The position numbers and the translations under genes were made by a program. From NCBI GenBank assembly GCA_964410485.1, contig CAYPHJ010000053.1, positions 1-30,711 on the forward strand: 30,711 nt of DNA, given 5' to 3'. Positions 16,962 through 25,783 of the stretch are shown piece by piece (within the stretch, counting starts at the first letter, position 1; the number at the start of each line of letters is the position of its first letter). The stretch comes from CAYPHJ01 sp964410485. Its GTDB lineage: Bacteria; Desulfobacterota; Binatia; UBA9968. The notes under the pieces were generated by a model. It had not been told where the DNA came from. It saw only the letters and a program-made list of their open reading frames with translations, and made no database searches.

Positions 16962-17342
16962 ATGCCGATGACCTACGATAAAGACACCATCATAGACACG
17001 GCCATGCAAATCATAAAAGACGAGCATACGTTTTTTGTGAAATACGGTATTGATAACAGCGAACATATACCGCGAATTATTCGAATTGCTGAATCCGCAG
17101 GGAAACTGCTTTCTTTGGGCGGGATGAAGAAAGAAGAATTGAACGGGAACATAGACCGAATCATCCAATTCGGCCGGCAGCTTTTTGTAGACGAATGGAT
17201 GAGGCCTATCGAAGGAGACAGCGAAGTACCGCGTGAACAAGATGCGATCGACGAGTTCGATCGGTACTTCAGAAAGAACCAAGGATCATCGAGCAAGGCG
17301 CGGCAGCGAAGGACTAAGCGCTACGGCTCCCCGCAACGTTAG
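16962..17342 (+). CDS. Hypothetical protein, 126 residues
   Basis: ATG 16962 is preferred to the TTG at 16923 because GTGGAGCC lies six bases upstream. The protein is helical and charged, with a lysine/arginine-rich tail (SSSKARQRRTKRYG). It lacks signal peptide and membrane segments. No family is recognised. It stands alone between two copies of a short duplicated segment. Confidence 0.5.
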   Translation: MPMTYDKDTIIDTAMQIIKDEHTFFVKYGIDNSEHIPRIIRIAESAGKLLSLGGMKKEELNGNIDRIIQFGRQLFVDEWMRPIEGDSEVPREQDAIDEFDRYFRKNQGSSSKARQRRTKRYGSPQR

Positions 17343-17345
17343 CTT

Positions 17346-17408
17346 GGTTGCGTTTTCGAGGAACGGAGCGAAATTGGCTTTAAGAAGGGCTGGTTCGTCG
17401 AGGATTCG
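17346..17408 (+). repeat. Degraded duplicate of the start region of the gene at 16483
   Basis: This stretch mirrors 16456-16515: TTTTCGAG(G/T)AACGG, then GAAAT, then TTAAGAAGGGCTGGTT(C/T)GTCGAGGA(T/C)TCG. In the first copy it covers the end of one gene, the ribosome site and the first ten codons of the next. Here no start codon is kept and the frame goes nowhere. It is a remnant of a tandem duplication or recombination, about 890 bases from the source. Confidence 0.7.
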
Positions 17409-17464
17409 TTCTGCCTAACGCCCTGTGATTAAATTTTGGCCATTCGTGGTTAAAACTCAGCAGC

Positions 17465-17707
17465 CTACAGCGAGCGGTGATTCTCCAGTTCCAGTAATTT
17501 CTTTTTGACCGTTTTTGGGAAGTCGACAAAGACAAAATGGCTCTTGTGGTAAAGGTAATCTTCGCCGCTTTCATCGACGATGCGCACGAAGTCGTCCTTA
17601 ACAGCTCTCGGATCGGGGAGAATCCGATAGACTTTGCCGGGAATTAATGATGCCTCGTAGTCGGTATTATCGATGCACAGCACAAAATGCTTCGTTGGCT
17701 GCTTCAT
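17465..17707 (-). CDS. Small conserved hypothetical, partner of the upstream gene
   Basis: The 80-residue protein has a short beta-rich core (FVLCIDNTDYEASLIPGKVYRILPD and FVRIVDESGEDYLYHKSHFVFVDFP), the look of a small SH3-like or toxin-sized fold. I recall similar small proteins as conserved but unnamed in several phyla; this cannot be checked here. Its ATG overlaps the stop of the preceding gene (ATGA), so the two are translationally coupled. Function unknown; a toxin-antitoxin role is conceivable but unproven. Confidence 0.65.
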   Translation of the reverse strand: MKQPTKHFVLCIDNTDYEASLIPGKVYRILPDPRAVKDDFVRIVDESGEDYLYHKSHFVFVDFPKTVKKKLLELENHRSL

Positions 17708-17943
17708 TCCTCGTCCAAATAGCGCTTAATCCTCAGGTCTCTTTTACCTATGCCATGAGCCTCGTACCAATGCAACTCGACTCTACGCAGAACACCATTC
17801 GGCAAGCGTACAGTGGCAACTCCTTTCATCTTACGCCAACGACCTCGACCATAAGCTCTGCGGAGATGGCGAAGCACCCGGATCCCACGTGTAGCTGCGA
17901 TGGTTTTAATATCCCTGATGCGACCGACGAGTTCAAAATCCAT
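17704..17943 (-). CDS. Small conserved basic hypothetical protein
   Basis: This 79-residue basic protein has the stretch GRGRWRKMKGVATVRLPNG and a C-terminal VELHWYEAHGIGKRDLRIKRYL. It seems to belong to a small widespread but unnamed family, usually found just ahead of a gene like the one that overlaps its stop here. The ribosome site before ATG 17943 is weak. The strong positive charge would suit nucleic-acid or ribosome contact; this is inference. Confidence 0.65.
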   Translation of the reverse strand: MDFELVGRIRDIKTIAATRGIRVLRHLRRAYGRGRWRKMKGVATVRLPNGVLRRVELHWYEAHGIGKRDLRIKRYLDEE

Positions 17944-18060
17944 CCGGGCCGCATCAAATCACCCTTTTGCCGGAAACTCCAGCAAGCCATTAAGCCGCGA
18001 TTGTGAGACTGAAGGAGGGACCGCAAGATTCAAGACCCTCAGAATTTTATTGTGCCGTTG

Positions 18061-18186
18061 TCACTGGTGGATCTCCGACATGTGCTCGTTCGACGCAAAC
18101 AGGCCGGCATCAGCATCGCCGAATAGGATCTGGTGATTAATCAGCAGCGTCTCCCACATCGCCTGAAGATAGACAGCAATCAAGCT
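18061..18186 (-). pseudogene. C-terminal fragment of a lost protein
   Basis: One minus-strand frame ending at TGA 18061-18063 reads like real protein (AVYLQAMWETLLINHQILF, GDADAGLFASNEHMSEIHQ) but has no normal start: a TGA precedes it in frame. It abuts the ~100-bp repeat at 18202. It is probably the tail of a gene whose front was removed. The rest of 17944-18641 shows no gene apart from the repeat. Confidence 0.3.
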
Positions 18187-18201
18187 CCTACCTCAAAGAG
18201 A

Positions 18202-18301
18202 TTGCCTCCGCCACGAACACGAGTACGCCGTTTCACCGGACACGAAATCCGTTTGACGCGCTCATGTCCACGAGTCGGATAAGCGGCTAATTAGCTTGGT
18301 T
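18202..18301. repeat. ~100-bp direct repeat, copy 1
   Basis: The block TTGCCTCCGCCACGAACACGAG...GCCGTTTCAC...GACACGAAAT..CCGTTTGAC...GGCTAATTAGCTTGGTT is closely matched at 18998-19096, about 800 bases on, in the same orientation. Between the copies lies the antitoxin and the truncated MazF toxin. Confidence 0.75.
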
Positions 18302-18641
18302 CTGGGGCTGCCGCAAAAGCAAGCTCGCCGGCCTCGCTCGCTTTGGGCTGGTCAATATCCGCTAACGGCCTATCATGTCAACCGGAGATCGGTCTCAGGC
18401 AGAGCTGGACATTGCTGCGATCTGGGCAAGGGCGAGGTAAGGGGTCTTTTACGACGGGAAAGTCATCCATAGGACAGAAGCGCGCGCCGGCCAAGGGGGA
18501 ACAGTGCTCCGAGGTCATGCTGTGGGTTGCGTGAAAGGACTGTTTCAAATCCGAAGAGTACAACGGACCGTTTTTCAAGTTACCTCCTCGGAAATTGCCC
18601 AAACGTCGCTAGCGTGCTATTTTGCCGGCGAGGTCAAAACG

Positions 18642-18836
18642 ATGAACAAAAAAGATCTCATAGCCAAGGAGATTGAGCAGGTCCCAGAGCCCTTATTGGA
18701 AGAAGTGCTGGACTTTGTCCGATTTCTTAAAAGCAAGGGCGTGCAGCAAAAGCTGGAAACCAGCCTGCTGAGTGAATCCTCCCTTAAAAAAGACTGGCTG
18801 AGACCCGAAGAAGACGAGGCTTGGGGAGATCTGTGA
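18642..18836 (+). CDS. DUF2281-like antitoxin
   Basis: The 64-residue protein (IEQVPEPLLEEVLDFVRFLKSK) looks like the DUF2281 antitoxin group, in which a helical segment near the N terminus binds partner and DNA, and the acidic C terminus (RPEEDEAWGDL) covers the toxin. It begins at ATG 18642 after GAGG. The toxin start GTG 18833 lies inside its stop codon, the normal coupling in such pairs. Confidence 0.75.
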   Translation: MNKKDLIAKEIEQVPEPLLEEVLDFVRFLKSKGVQQKLETSLLSESSLKKDWLRPEEDEAWGDL

Positions 18837-19051
18837 AGGGCGATGTGGTGGTTGTCCCCTTTCCGTTTTCGGACTTAACCCAAGCTAAGAGACGCCCAGC
18901 CCTGGTGATAGGTGTGTTGGAAGGAGACGATCTCCTGCTTTGCCAGATAACCAGTCAACGAGTCACAGACGGCTATGCAATCCCTCTGGAGAAGAGCTTG
19001 CCTCGGCCAAGAACACGATGCGCCGTTTCACGAACACGAAATTCCGTTTGA
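18833..19051 (+). pseudogene. MazF/PemK-type toxin, 3' half replaced by a repeat
   Basis: Residues 1-53 are clear PemK/MazF endoribonuclease sequence (MKGDVVVVPFPFSDL, RRPALVI, CQITSQ, YAIPLE). The family is about 105-120 residues long, but here the frame enters the ~100-bp repeat at 18998 and ends after 20 unrelated residues. The second half of the fold is gone, so an active dimeric RNase is unlikely. GGGAG precedes GTG 18833. The antitoxin is intact. Confidence 0.8.
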
Positions 19052-19096
19052 CCCTCCCGTTTTCATGAGTAGAATAAACGGCCAATTAGCTTGGCT
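18998..19096. repeat. ~100-bp direct repeat, copy 2, at the toxin truncation point
   Basis: This copy matches 18202-18301 over its whole length with scattered changes and small indels (GCCGTTTCAC, ACACGAAAT, CCGTTTGAC, CCAATTAGCTTGG). Further CACGAACACGAG-like units follow at about 19099-19128. Its left edge coincides with loss of MazF homology. Confidence 0.75.
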
Positions 19097-19156
19097 TTGA
19101 TCACGAACACGAGTCACGAGCACGATCAACGCCGAGCCATCATTCAGAATCGCGCT

Positions 19157-19585
19157 ATGAGAGCACTAACCGTCCGCTAGCCGTGGGCCTGGGCCATCAT
19201 TCACGCACGCAAGAACATCGAGAACCGCACATGGACCAACAGACATGCGAGTGGCACGATCGCTATTCATGCGGGGAGTGGTCTCGATCCTCTGAATCAA
19301 TTGCCGCGCGGCGCGAAGAAGCCGGAGGCGGAGGATCTCGTGCACGGCGCGATCATCGGCGTAGTGGACGTGGTTGGTGTTGTGCGGCGTCACCGCTCCA
19401 AATGGTTTAGCGGACCACTCGGTTGGGTGCTCCGCAACCCGCGCCCACTCCCCAAGCCGATCCGCTGCACCGGTCGGCTAGGGCTGTGGCGTCTGCCACC
19501 GAGAATCCGACGTGCCATCGACAATCAAGTCGCTCCGCGGCGTGCAGCGACTATTGACCTTAGGGTTCAATTGAGAGGGAGCTAA
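19157..19585 (+). pseudogene. ASCH-domain protein with in-frame TAG at codon 8
   Basis: One frame from ATG 19157 encodes an ASCH-domain protein: PWAWAIIHARKNIENRTW, GTIAIHAG, VHGAIIGVVDVVGVV and GPLGWVLRNPRPLP then GRLGLW. Codon 8 (19178-19180) is TAG where the family motif RQPWA expects glutamine, so a CAG to TAG change is likely. ASCH domains are PUA-like RNA-binding or nucleic-acid amidohydrolase folds. Initiation downstream of the stop would lose the first strand. The stop codon ends directly before the mod ATG, suggesting an old operon with the restriction system. Confidence 0.75.
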
Positions 19586-20911
19586 ATGACAAACGCCAGG
19601 AAGGCTAACGGTACGTCAAAAAAGAAGCCCATTGAGCAGTACGATCACAAGGGGAAGAAGCGGGTTAACAATCCGCCCGTCGGGTTGGTCACGCCGGAGA
19701 CAGACAAAGAAAGCGGCAAGAAGAAATACGCTTACGATCCGCATCTCGATCCGCAGCTGATTTGGGCCGGAAAAGCCGAGCGGACTTCATTTGAAGTACC
19801 GACCGTCTCGCTGCACGTTCACGAGCGCATTGACCCACGCACGATCATTGAGGCCGTGCGAAAGCGCAATGGTCAAGCGAGTCAACAGATGTCGCTGTTT
19901 CAATCTCCCGAAGAAAACCCGCCGCTCCGGGAAGCTATCGAGTTCTACAAGCATCCGCACAACTGGTCGAACCGCCTGATCGCCGGCGATTCTTTACTGG
20001 TCATGAATTCGCTACTGGAAAAAGAAGGCTTGGCCGGGCAAATTCAAATGATCTACATCGACCCGCCTTATGGAATTCGCTACGGCTCCAACTTCCAACC
20101 GTTTGTGAACAGACGTACCGTAAAAGATGGCAATGACGAGGACCTAACCGCGGAACCAGAAATGATTAAAGCCTTTCGCGACACGTGGGAGCTAGGTCTT
20201 CACTCATATCTCAGCTATTTGCGTGACCGTCTTCTATTGGCACACGAACTTCTCAGTGAGCTCGGTTCAGTTTTCGTGCAAATATCCGACGAGAATGTCC
20301 ACCATTTGAGAGAAATCTTGGACGAGGTGTTCGGCGCAAGAAATTTCGTTAACCTCATTACATTCAAAAAGACGACAGGCGCTGGTAGTCCTGCTGGCGG
20401 AACGAATGTCCTGGCCAAAACAAACGACTACTTGTTATGGTATGCGAAGGAACTTTCTCGAATTAAGTGTCGAGAGCTTTATTTGCCACGAAGCGGCGAA
20501 GGCTGGCTAAATTATGATTATGTCAGACTTCTCGATGGTACTCACAGACGAATGACCGGCGCCGAAGGAGATGATTGGTCGAAGCTTCCACCGACGTCGA
20601 AAGTTTACCGCCGTGACAATCTGACTTCCACGTCATCCGCGGGTGAAAGCTCAGAGCCTTTTGAGTTTAACGGGGTCAAGTATTTACCGGGCAAAGGTGG
20701 CTGGAAAACCTCCAAAGAAGGTTTGAAACGGCTCGCACAAGCAAATCGACTTGAAGCCTACGGTACTACGTTAAGCTACCGACGATTCGCCGATGATTTT
20801 CCGTTCTTCCGTTACAATAACTTTTGGGGGGACACGGTAACCGGCGGCTTCGCCGAACAACGTTTTTACGTCGTACAAACTATACCAAGGTCGTTCAACG
20901 TTGTTTGTTGA
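19586..20911 (+). pseudogene. mod: Type III modification methyltransferase (Mod), N-terminal part
   Basis: This 441-residue piece has the beta-class catalytic motif Asp159-Pro-Pro-Tyr162 (IYIDPPYG) and the helical region around it, with GGGAG before ATG 19586. It is a type III-style DNA adenine or cytosine N-methyltransferase that pairs with the downstream Res. Near 20875-20884 (YVVQT) homology jumps to another frame, consistent with loss of one base, and this frame ends after a few foreign residues. Full Mod would span 19586-22176, about 863 codons. As written, the catalytic and AdoMet-binding halves are on separate polypeptides. Confidence 0.85.
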
Positions 20912-22176
20912 TGACAACCGACCCAGGTGACTTGGTCTTCGATCCAACGTGCGGCTCCGGTACGACGGCTTACGTTGCCGAGGAGTGGGGACGGCGGTGG
21001 ATTACTTGCGATACCTCGCGCGTGGCGCTTACGCTTGCGAAGCAGCGGTTGATGTCGGCGGTGTTTGACTACTACGAACTTGCGCACCCGCATGAAGGAG
21101 TCGGCAGCGGGTTCAAGTACAAGACTGTTCCGCACGTCACCTTGAAGTCAATCGCCAACAGTGAACCGGCCGAACAAGAAGTGCTATACGACCAACCGTT
21201 TGTTGACGGTTCCAGAGCCAGAGTAACCGGTCCGTTCACGGTCGATGCCGTTCCCGCGCCGGTGGTGAAGCCTCTCGTCGAGATCAAGGCCGATCAACCC
21301 GCAGATGAATCGATTGCGCGGTCAGGCGAGACGTTGCGGCAGGCGGAATGGCGAGATGAATTACTGAAATCTGGCATACGGGGTAAGAAGGGGCAGTACA
21401 TTTTGTTTTCTCGCGTCGAGCCTTTGCCGGGGACGCGCTGGCTCAATGCGGAGGCGGAGACGAAGCCGAATGATAAGGGAGCTGATAGCGTAAAAGACCC
21501 GGAAGGAACTTACGGCAAACCTCAAAGAGTTGTCATCTCGTTCGGGCCTGAGCATGCGCCGTTGGAGCAGAAGCAAGTCGAGCTAGCGATCCAAGAAGCG
21601 CAGACGCTTGTTCCGAAACCAAAAATCATCGTGTTTGCCGCGTTTCAGTTCGACCCGGAGGCGGCCAAGGACATCGACGAGACGGATTGGCCGGGAGTGA
21701 CGCTGCTAAAGGTTCAGATGAATGCCGACTTGCTCACGGAAGACCTGAAAAAGAAGCGGGCGAGCAACGAGAGCTTCTGGCTCATCGGCCAGCCTGATAT
21801 CGTGCTGAGCAAGATCAAAGACGGAAACGACAAAGGCAAATACCGCGTCGAAGTGATGGGCTTCGATTATTACAACACCAAGACCGGAACCATCGAGTCG
21901 GGCGGTAATGAAAAGATCGCGATGTGGATGCTCGACACCGATTACGATGAGAGGAGTCTCTTGCCGCGGCAGGTTTTCTTTCCGATGGCCGGTGAAAACG
22001 ACGGCTGGGCTCGCCTGACGAGAAATCTAAGAACCGAGATCGATGAAGAACTGATCGAAGCCTATCGCAGTACGGTTTCGTTGCCGTTCGAAGCGGGGAA
22101 GAACAAGCGCATCGCGGTTAAGATCGTTGATGACCGGGGAATCGAGAGCCTGAGGATCCTGGACGTTGCTGAGTAA
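20881..22176 (+). pseudogene. mod: Type III modification methyltransferase (Mod), C-terminal part
   Basis: After the frameshift the protein continues with YTKVVQRCLLMTTDPGD, then the AdoMet-binding motif DPTCGSGTTAYVAEEWG (GAT at 20941) and the long C-terminal region (VPHVTLKSIANSEP) to 22176. In beta-class enzymes this AdoMet motif follows DPPY, as here. The first usable start is ATG 20911, which would make a piece without DPPY. It might still be expressed, but not as a methyltransferase by itself. A DUF2283 gene follows at once. Confidence 0.85.
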
Positions 22177-22221
22177 CGCCGGATGAGCTACGTTTTGACG
22201 GAATATGCGAAGGGTAATGCC

Positions 22222-22434
22222 ATGAAGCTTAAAGTGGATCAACAGGCCGACGCTTTGTACCTGAGCTTGAGCGAAGCGCCGGCAGGTCGCTCGGAGGAAG
22301 TCTCGCCCGGCATCATCGTGGATTACGACGAGCAGGATCGCGTGGTAGGCGTTGAGATGCTTTATCTTTCGAAGCGAGCACCGGAAACCGAGATTCATCG
22401 GCTATTGTTCGAATCCGTCCCGCAAGCAAGCTGA
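22222..22434 (+). CDS. DUF2283 family protein
   Basis: This 70-residue protein matches the DUF2283 pattern: MKLKVDQQADALYLSLSEAP, then a short turn, VSPGIIVDYDEQDRVVGVEML. The start is set at ATG 22222 (AAGGG upstream) since the family begins with MK-x-K; ATG 22183 in the same frame is possible. DUF2283 proteins are often paired with DUF4258 and suspected toxin-antitoxin members; no such partner is here. It sits between mod and res, with 5 bases to res. Confidence 0.8.
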   Translation: MKLKVDQQADALYLSLSEAPAGRSEEVSPGIIVDYDEQDRVVGVEMLYLSKRAPETEIHRLLFESVPQAS

Positions 22435-22439
22435 AAAAA

Positions 22440-23660
22440 ATGGGCTCGAGGATGGCACGCACGACCATCGATCACCTGATTATCAACTCGCCTTACGAAG
22501 AGCCCAAACTCCATTGGAGCTACGACCGCGAGAGCCGTACTTTCGATCTTGCGGACGGTCGGCGACCCGCAGGCTATGTCATCGCCTCGCAAAGCTCCAA
22601 AGCCTTCGATGATCCAGGCATATTTGTCGAGATCCCGTTGGTCAATCAGATTCGCCCGCGCGTCAAGGGCTGGCGAGAAGCGGGATATCCCGGCGTCACT
22701 GGGATCACCAAGCGGCTTCTGGAGCACTGGAACAATCCTGACGAGCGGGAACATCAGTTCTTCTTCTGCCAGTTAGAAGCCATCGAGACACTCATTTGGC
22801 TTACCGAGGCGCCAGCCTCCGAAAAAGTGGGGATCACCATTCCATCGGACGGAGGCGCGTTTGATCGTCTCTGCTCGAAAATGGCGACTGGCTCCGGCAA
22901 AACCATCGTCATGGCAATGCTTATTGCCTGGCACGTCTTGAATAAGGTCACGTATCCGCAAGACGCGCGTTTCTCAAAGCATATTCTCGTTATTGCTCCC
23001 GGCCTGACCGTCAAAAGCCGCCTTCAAGTGTTAGTCCCGGCGGGGAAGGGCAACTTTTACGACGAATTCAACATTGTCCCTGCGGCGCTGTTGGACAAGC
23101 TGCGCCAAGGGAAGGTCCTCGTTCGTAACTGGCACGCTCTAAATTGGGAAACCGAAGAGAAGATCGCGAAGAAGAAAACGGTCGATAAACGGGGCGCCAA
23201 GAGCGACGAGGCTTATGTCAGAGAGGTGCTGGGCGAGCTAGCCAACGCGCGCAATCTCGTTGTCATCAACGACGAAGCGCACCATGCCTGGCGCATACCG
23301 GCGGAGTCGAAAATAAAAGGGGTGAAAAAGGAAGACATCGAGGAGGCGACCAAGTGGGTGGGCGGCCTCGATCGAATCAACAACGCGCGAGGGATACTCA
23401 CTTGTTACGACTTCTCGGCGACGCCCTTTGCGCCCTCTGGCAAACAAAGCTCCGAGGAGGCACTGTTCGACTGGATCGTCAGCGATTTCGGTCTCAACGA
23501 CTCTATAGAATCAGGTTTGGTCAAGACTCCGCGCGTAGTGGTGCGGGATGACGGGGTTCCGGACGCCAAGACCTACAAGTCCAAGCTCTATCATATTTAC
23601 GAACACGTCAAAGACGATTTGAACCGCAGGGCTGAGGAGCAGTGCCTTTGCCTGACTTAG
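22440..23660 (+). pseudogene. res: Type III restriction endonuclease (Res), helicase N-terminal part
   Basis: This 406-residue frame holds the first RecA-like domain of a type III Res: Walker A ATGSGKT (149-155), Walker B box DEAHH (278-282) and motif III SATP (326-329). The end (HVKDDLNRRAEEQ) is where homology jumps to another frame near 23636-23650, explained by one lost base. The full gene would span 22440-25285, about 947 codons. ATG 22452 is an alternative start. Without the second RecA domain this part cannot translocate DNA. Confidence 0.85.
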
Positions 23661-25285
23661 TTACGGTTGGCTATTACCTGCTTGGAAAAGATTGGCTGGA
23701 GGCAGCCAGAGCATGGAAGGAAAGCGGGCTCCGGACACCTCCCGTTATGATCACAGTGGCGAATCGAACAGAAACGGCGGCACGGGTCAAATACGCCTTC
23801 GATCATAAAAAGATTTTGCTGGACGAGCTTTGCGTTCCTGAACGAACTCTCCATATCGATTCGAAGGTCCTCGATATGGCGGAAGCCCAGGAGGAGCCGA
23901 TTTCTCTAAACGGCGAGGAAGGAGAGGGGGAAGAGAGGGATAACGACGAGCCCGTCAGGAAACTATCAAAGAAAGAGTTGGCGGAGCGGCTGCGACAGCA
24001 AGTCGATACGGTCGGACAGGTCGGGAAGCCGGGTGAAGCAATACAAAAGGTAATTTCTGTTGGAATGCTTTCAGAGGGATGGGATGCCAGGACGGTGACT
24101 CACATTATGGGGCTCCGCGCCTTCTCCAGCCAATTGCTCTGCGAGCAGGTTGTAGGCAGAGGGTTGAGACGCGTGTCTTATGAGTTCGACAAAGAGAAGG
24201 GGCTGTTCGACGCCGAGTATGTGAATATCTTCGGCGTTCCATTCACTTTTCTGCCGCATGAAACGCGGGACGGGCCTCCGCCGCCACCCCCACCGCCGAA
24301 GACGAAGATAGAGCCGATTATTGAAAAAAAACAGTTTGAAATCAGTTGGCCGAATATCATCAGAATCGACCATCTGTATCGGCAGGAATTGAAGCTGGAC
24401 TTGGACAAAGTGAAGCCGCTGGAGCTGGATGCTCGCAAGACTCCGACCTTGGCAGAGGTGGCGCCGATCGTAGAGGGAAAGCCGGATGTCACGAAACTTT
24501 CCGAGATCGATCTCGAGGCGCTGGGGAAAAAGTTTCGCTGGCAAAAGATCGCCTTCGAGACGGCGAGTGGGATCTTCGATCAGATGAAGCCAAGTTGGAA
24601 AGGGAACAAGGAGTATTTGCTTGCGCGGCTTATCCGTCTGATGGAGGAGTTTATCTCATCGGGCAAAATCCATATTACTCCCCCACTCTTTAACCAGGAT
24701 GACGTCAGGCGGCGCATTCTGATTACGCTGAACATGACCAAGATCGTTCAGCACACGTGGGAGAGCATCATCCCTGAGAATACGGAGTCCGTGGTTCCCA
24801 TATTCGACACGGAAAGACCGATCATTTCGACGGGGGATATGAGAACCTGGTATAGCGGCAGACCTTGCGAGTATACAAAGAAGTCTCACATCAACTTCTG
24901 CGTTTTTGACAGTACCTGGGAGGCGACGGAAGCCTTCGAGCTGGACCGTAATATCAATGTCGAGGCATGGGCGAAAAACGACCATCTAGGATTCGAAGTG
25001 CTCTACGTCTTCATAGGAGTCGTGCACAAGTACCGGCCGGGCTTCATCATCCGGTTAAAGACCCGGGAGTTTTTGATTCTGGAAACGAAAGGTCAGGAGA
25101 CCGATCAAGATAAAACGAAGCGGGCGTTCCTGAGTGAGTGGGTCAGGGCTGTGAATCATCACAGCGGTTTTGGTCAGTGGAAATGGGGGGTATCAAAACA
25201 TCCTGGCGATGTGGCAGGCATTATTCAGGAAAAGAGAGGGGACAGTCTGGCAGAGTCTTCCTTTGACTATTTGGCCGAAGTATAG
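23642..25285 (+). pseudogene. res: Type III restriction endonuclease (Res), helicase domain 2 and nuclease
   Basis: From GTG 23642 the frame holds the second RecA-like domain (MLSEGWDARTVTHIMGLRAF, motif VI GRGLRR at 172-177) and the C-terminal PD-(D/E)xK nuclease. In the nuclease, Glu481-x-Lys483 (ILETKG) is intact, but the upstream motif is RPGF with Gly467 where an Asp is expected (PDF). That Asp binds the metal, so cleavage would fail even if the frame were restored. A run of eight prolines separates the helicase from the rest. Confidence 0.87.
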
Positions 25286-25412
25286 CTTTTAATTCTGGGG
25301 GCCTGTCCGCACATCCCGCCTCCCGCTTTTGGAGCTGCCGGGCTCCTCTGCGAAATCCTAATCAAAGATATTTGAAATTTTGGGATGAAAGAGATCGGAA
25401 ATGCTCTATCTC

Positions 25413-25545
25413 GCGCAAAGCATGCCCTGAGCGGAACCGAAGGGGGCGCAAAGCATGCCCTGAGCGAGGTCGAACGGGCGCACCAACGTTCGGAGAAATA
25501 AGGATTGTCTTTCTTTGCGTGCTTGGCGTCTTGGCGCGATAACAT
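25413..25545. repeat. Tandem 32-33-bp repeat and GCGTCTTGGCG-type element
   Basis: GCGCAAAGCATGCCCTGAGCGG..CCGAAGG and GCGCAAAGCATGCCCTGAGCGAGGTCGAACGG lie back to back (25413-25478). The core CCTGAGCGAGGTCGAACGGG is like a dispersed sequence frequent in environmental genomes. CTTTGCGTGCTTGGCGTCTTGGCGCGA follows (about 25512-25540). No gene is visible in 25286-25570. Confidence 0.65.
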
Positions 25546-25576
25546 TTGTCAGTTTAGTTCGGAGCATGACTCAACA

Positions 25577-25605
25577 TTGACAAACGCCTTCGCTCGGCCT
25601 ATTTA
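25577..25605 (+). promoter_or_regulatory. Predicted promoter of the fluoride-riboswitch operon
   Basis: A perfect TTGACA (25577-25582), a 17-base spacer and TATTTA (25600-25605) place the transcript start just before the riboswitch at 25621. The -10 box is weak. Confidence 0.5.
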
Positions 25606-25620
25606 AACTTGTAAATCAAT

Positions 25621-25677
25621 GGCGATGGGGTTCGCCAGTTAAACCATCGGCCTCGGGCCGATTGATGACCCCTACTT
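25621..25677 (+). promoter_or_regulatory. Fluoride (crcB-motif) riboswitch
   Basis: The sequence follows the fluoride aptamer layout: GGCGATGGGGTTCGCC with its stem GGCGA/TCGCC, the linker GTTAAACC, the hairpin ATCGGCC-TCG-GGCCGAT, then TGATGACCCCTAC. GGGGT (25627-25631) can pair with ACCCC (25668-25672), the long-range contact of this aptamer. The 3' strand is shared with the terminator that follows, so fluoride binding should keep the terminator open and switch the antiporter and UspA genes on. Confidence 0.88.
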
Positions 25678-25707
25678 CCAATTAGCGGAGTAGGGGTTTT
25701 TTATTTT
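25669..25707 (+). terminator. Riboswitch-controlled intrinsic terminator
   Basis: CCCCTACTTCC, a 7-base loop and GGAGTAGGGG form a strong stem with one bulge, followed by TTTTTTATTTT. The 5' arm overlaps the aptamer's last conserved stretch (ACCCCTAC), giving mutually exclusive folds. Confidence 0.85.
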
Positions 25708-25783
25708 GATCTCCGGAGATGACGTTCTCCATCAACCGCCCGCCAGGGCTGATAACGTCTGGATCAATTGTGAAAGAGAATCT

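Noticed and set aside
17336..17422. GTTAGCT and GCCTAAC motifs near small genes, suggesting integron attC sites
   Set aside because: The motifs are in the wrong order for an attC site, GTTAGCT does not fit GTTRRRY, and no integrase is present.
18343..18602. Open frames on both strands between the repeat copy and the antitoxin
   Set aside because: No ribosome sites, no recognisable protein content, and the two strands mirror each other.
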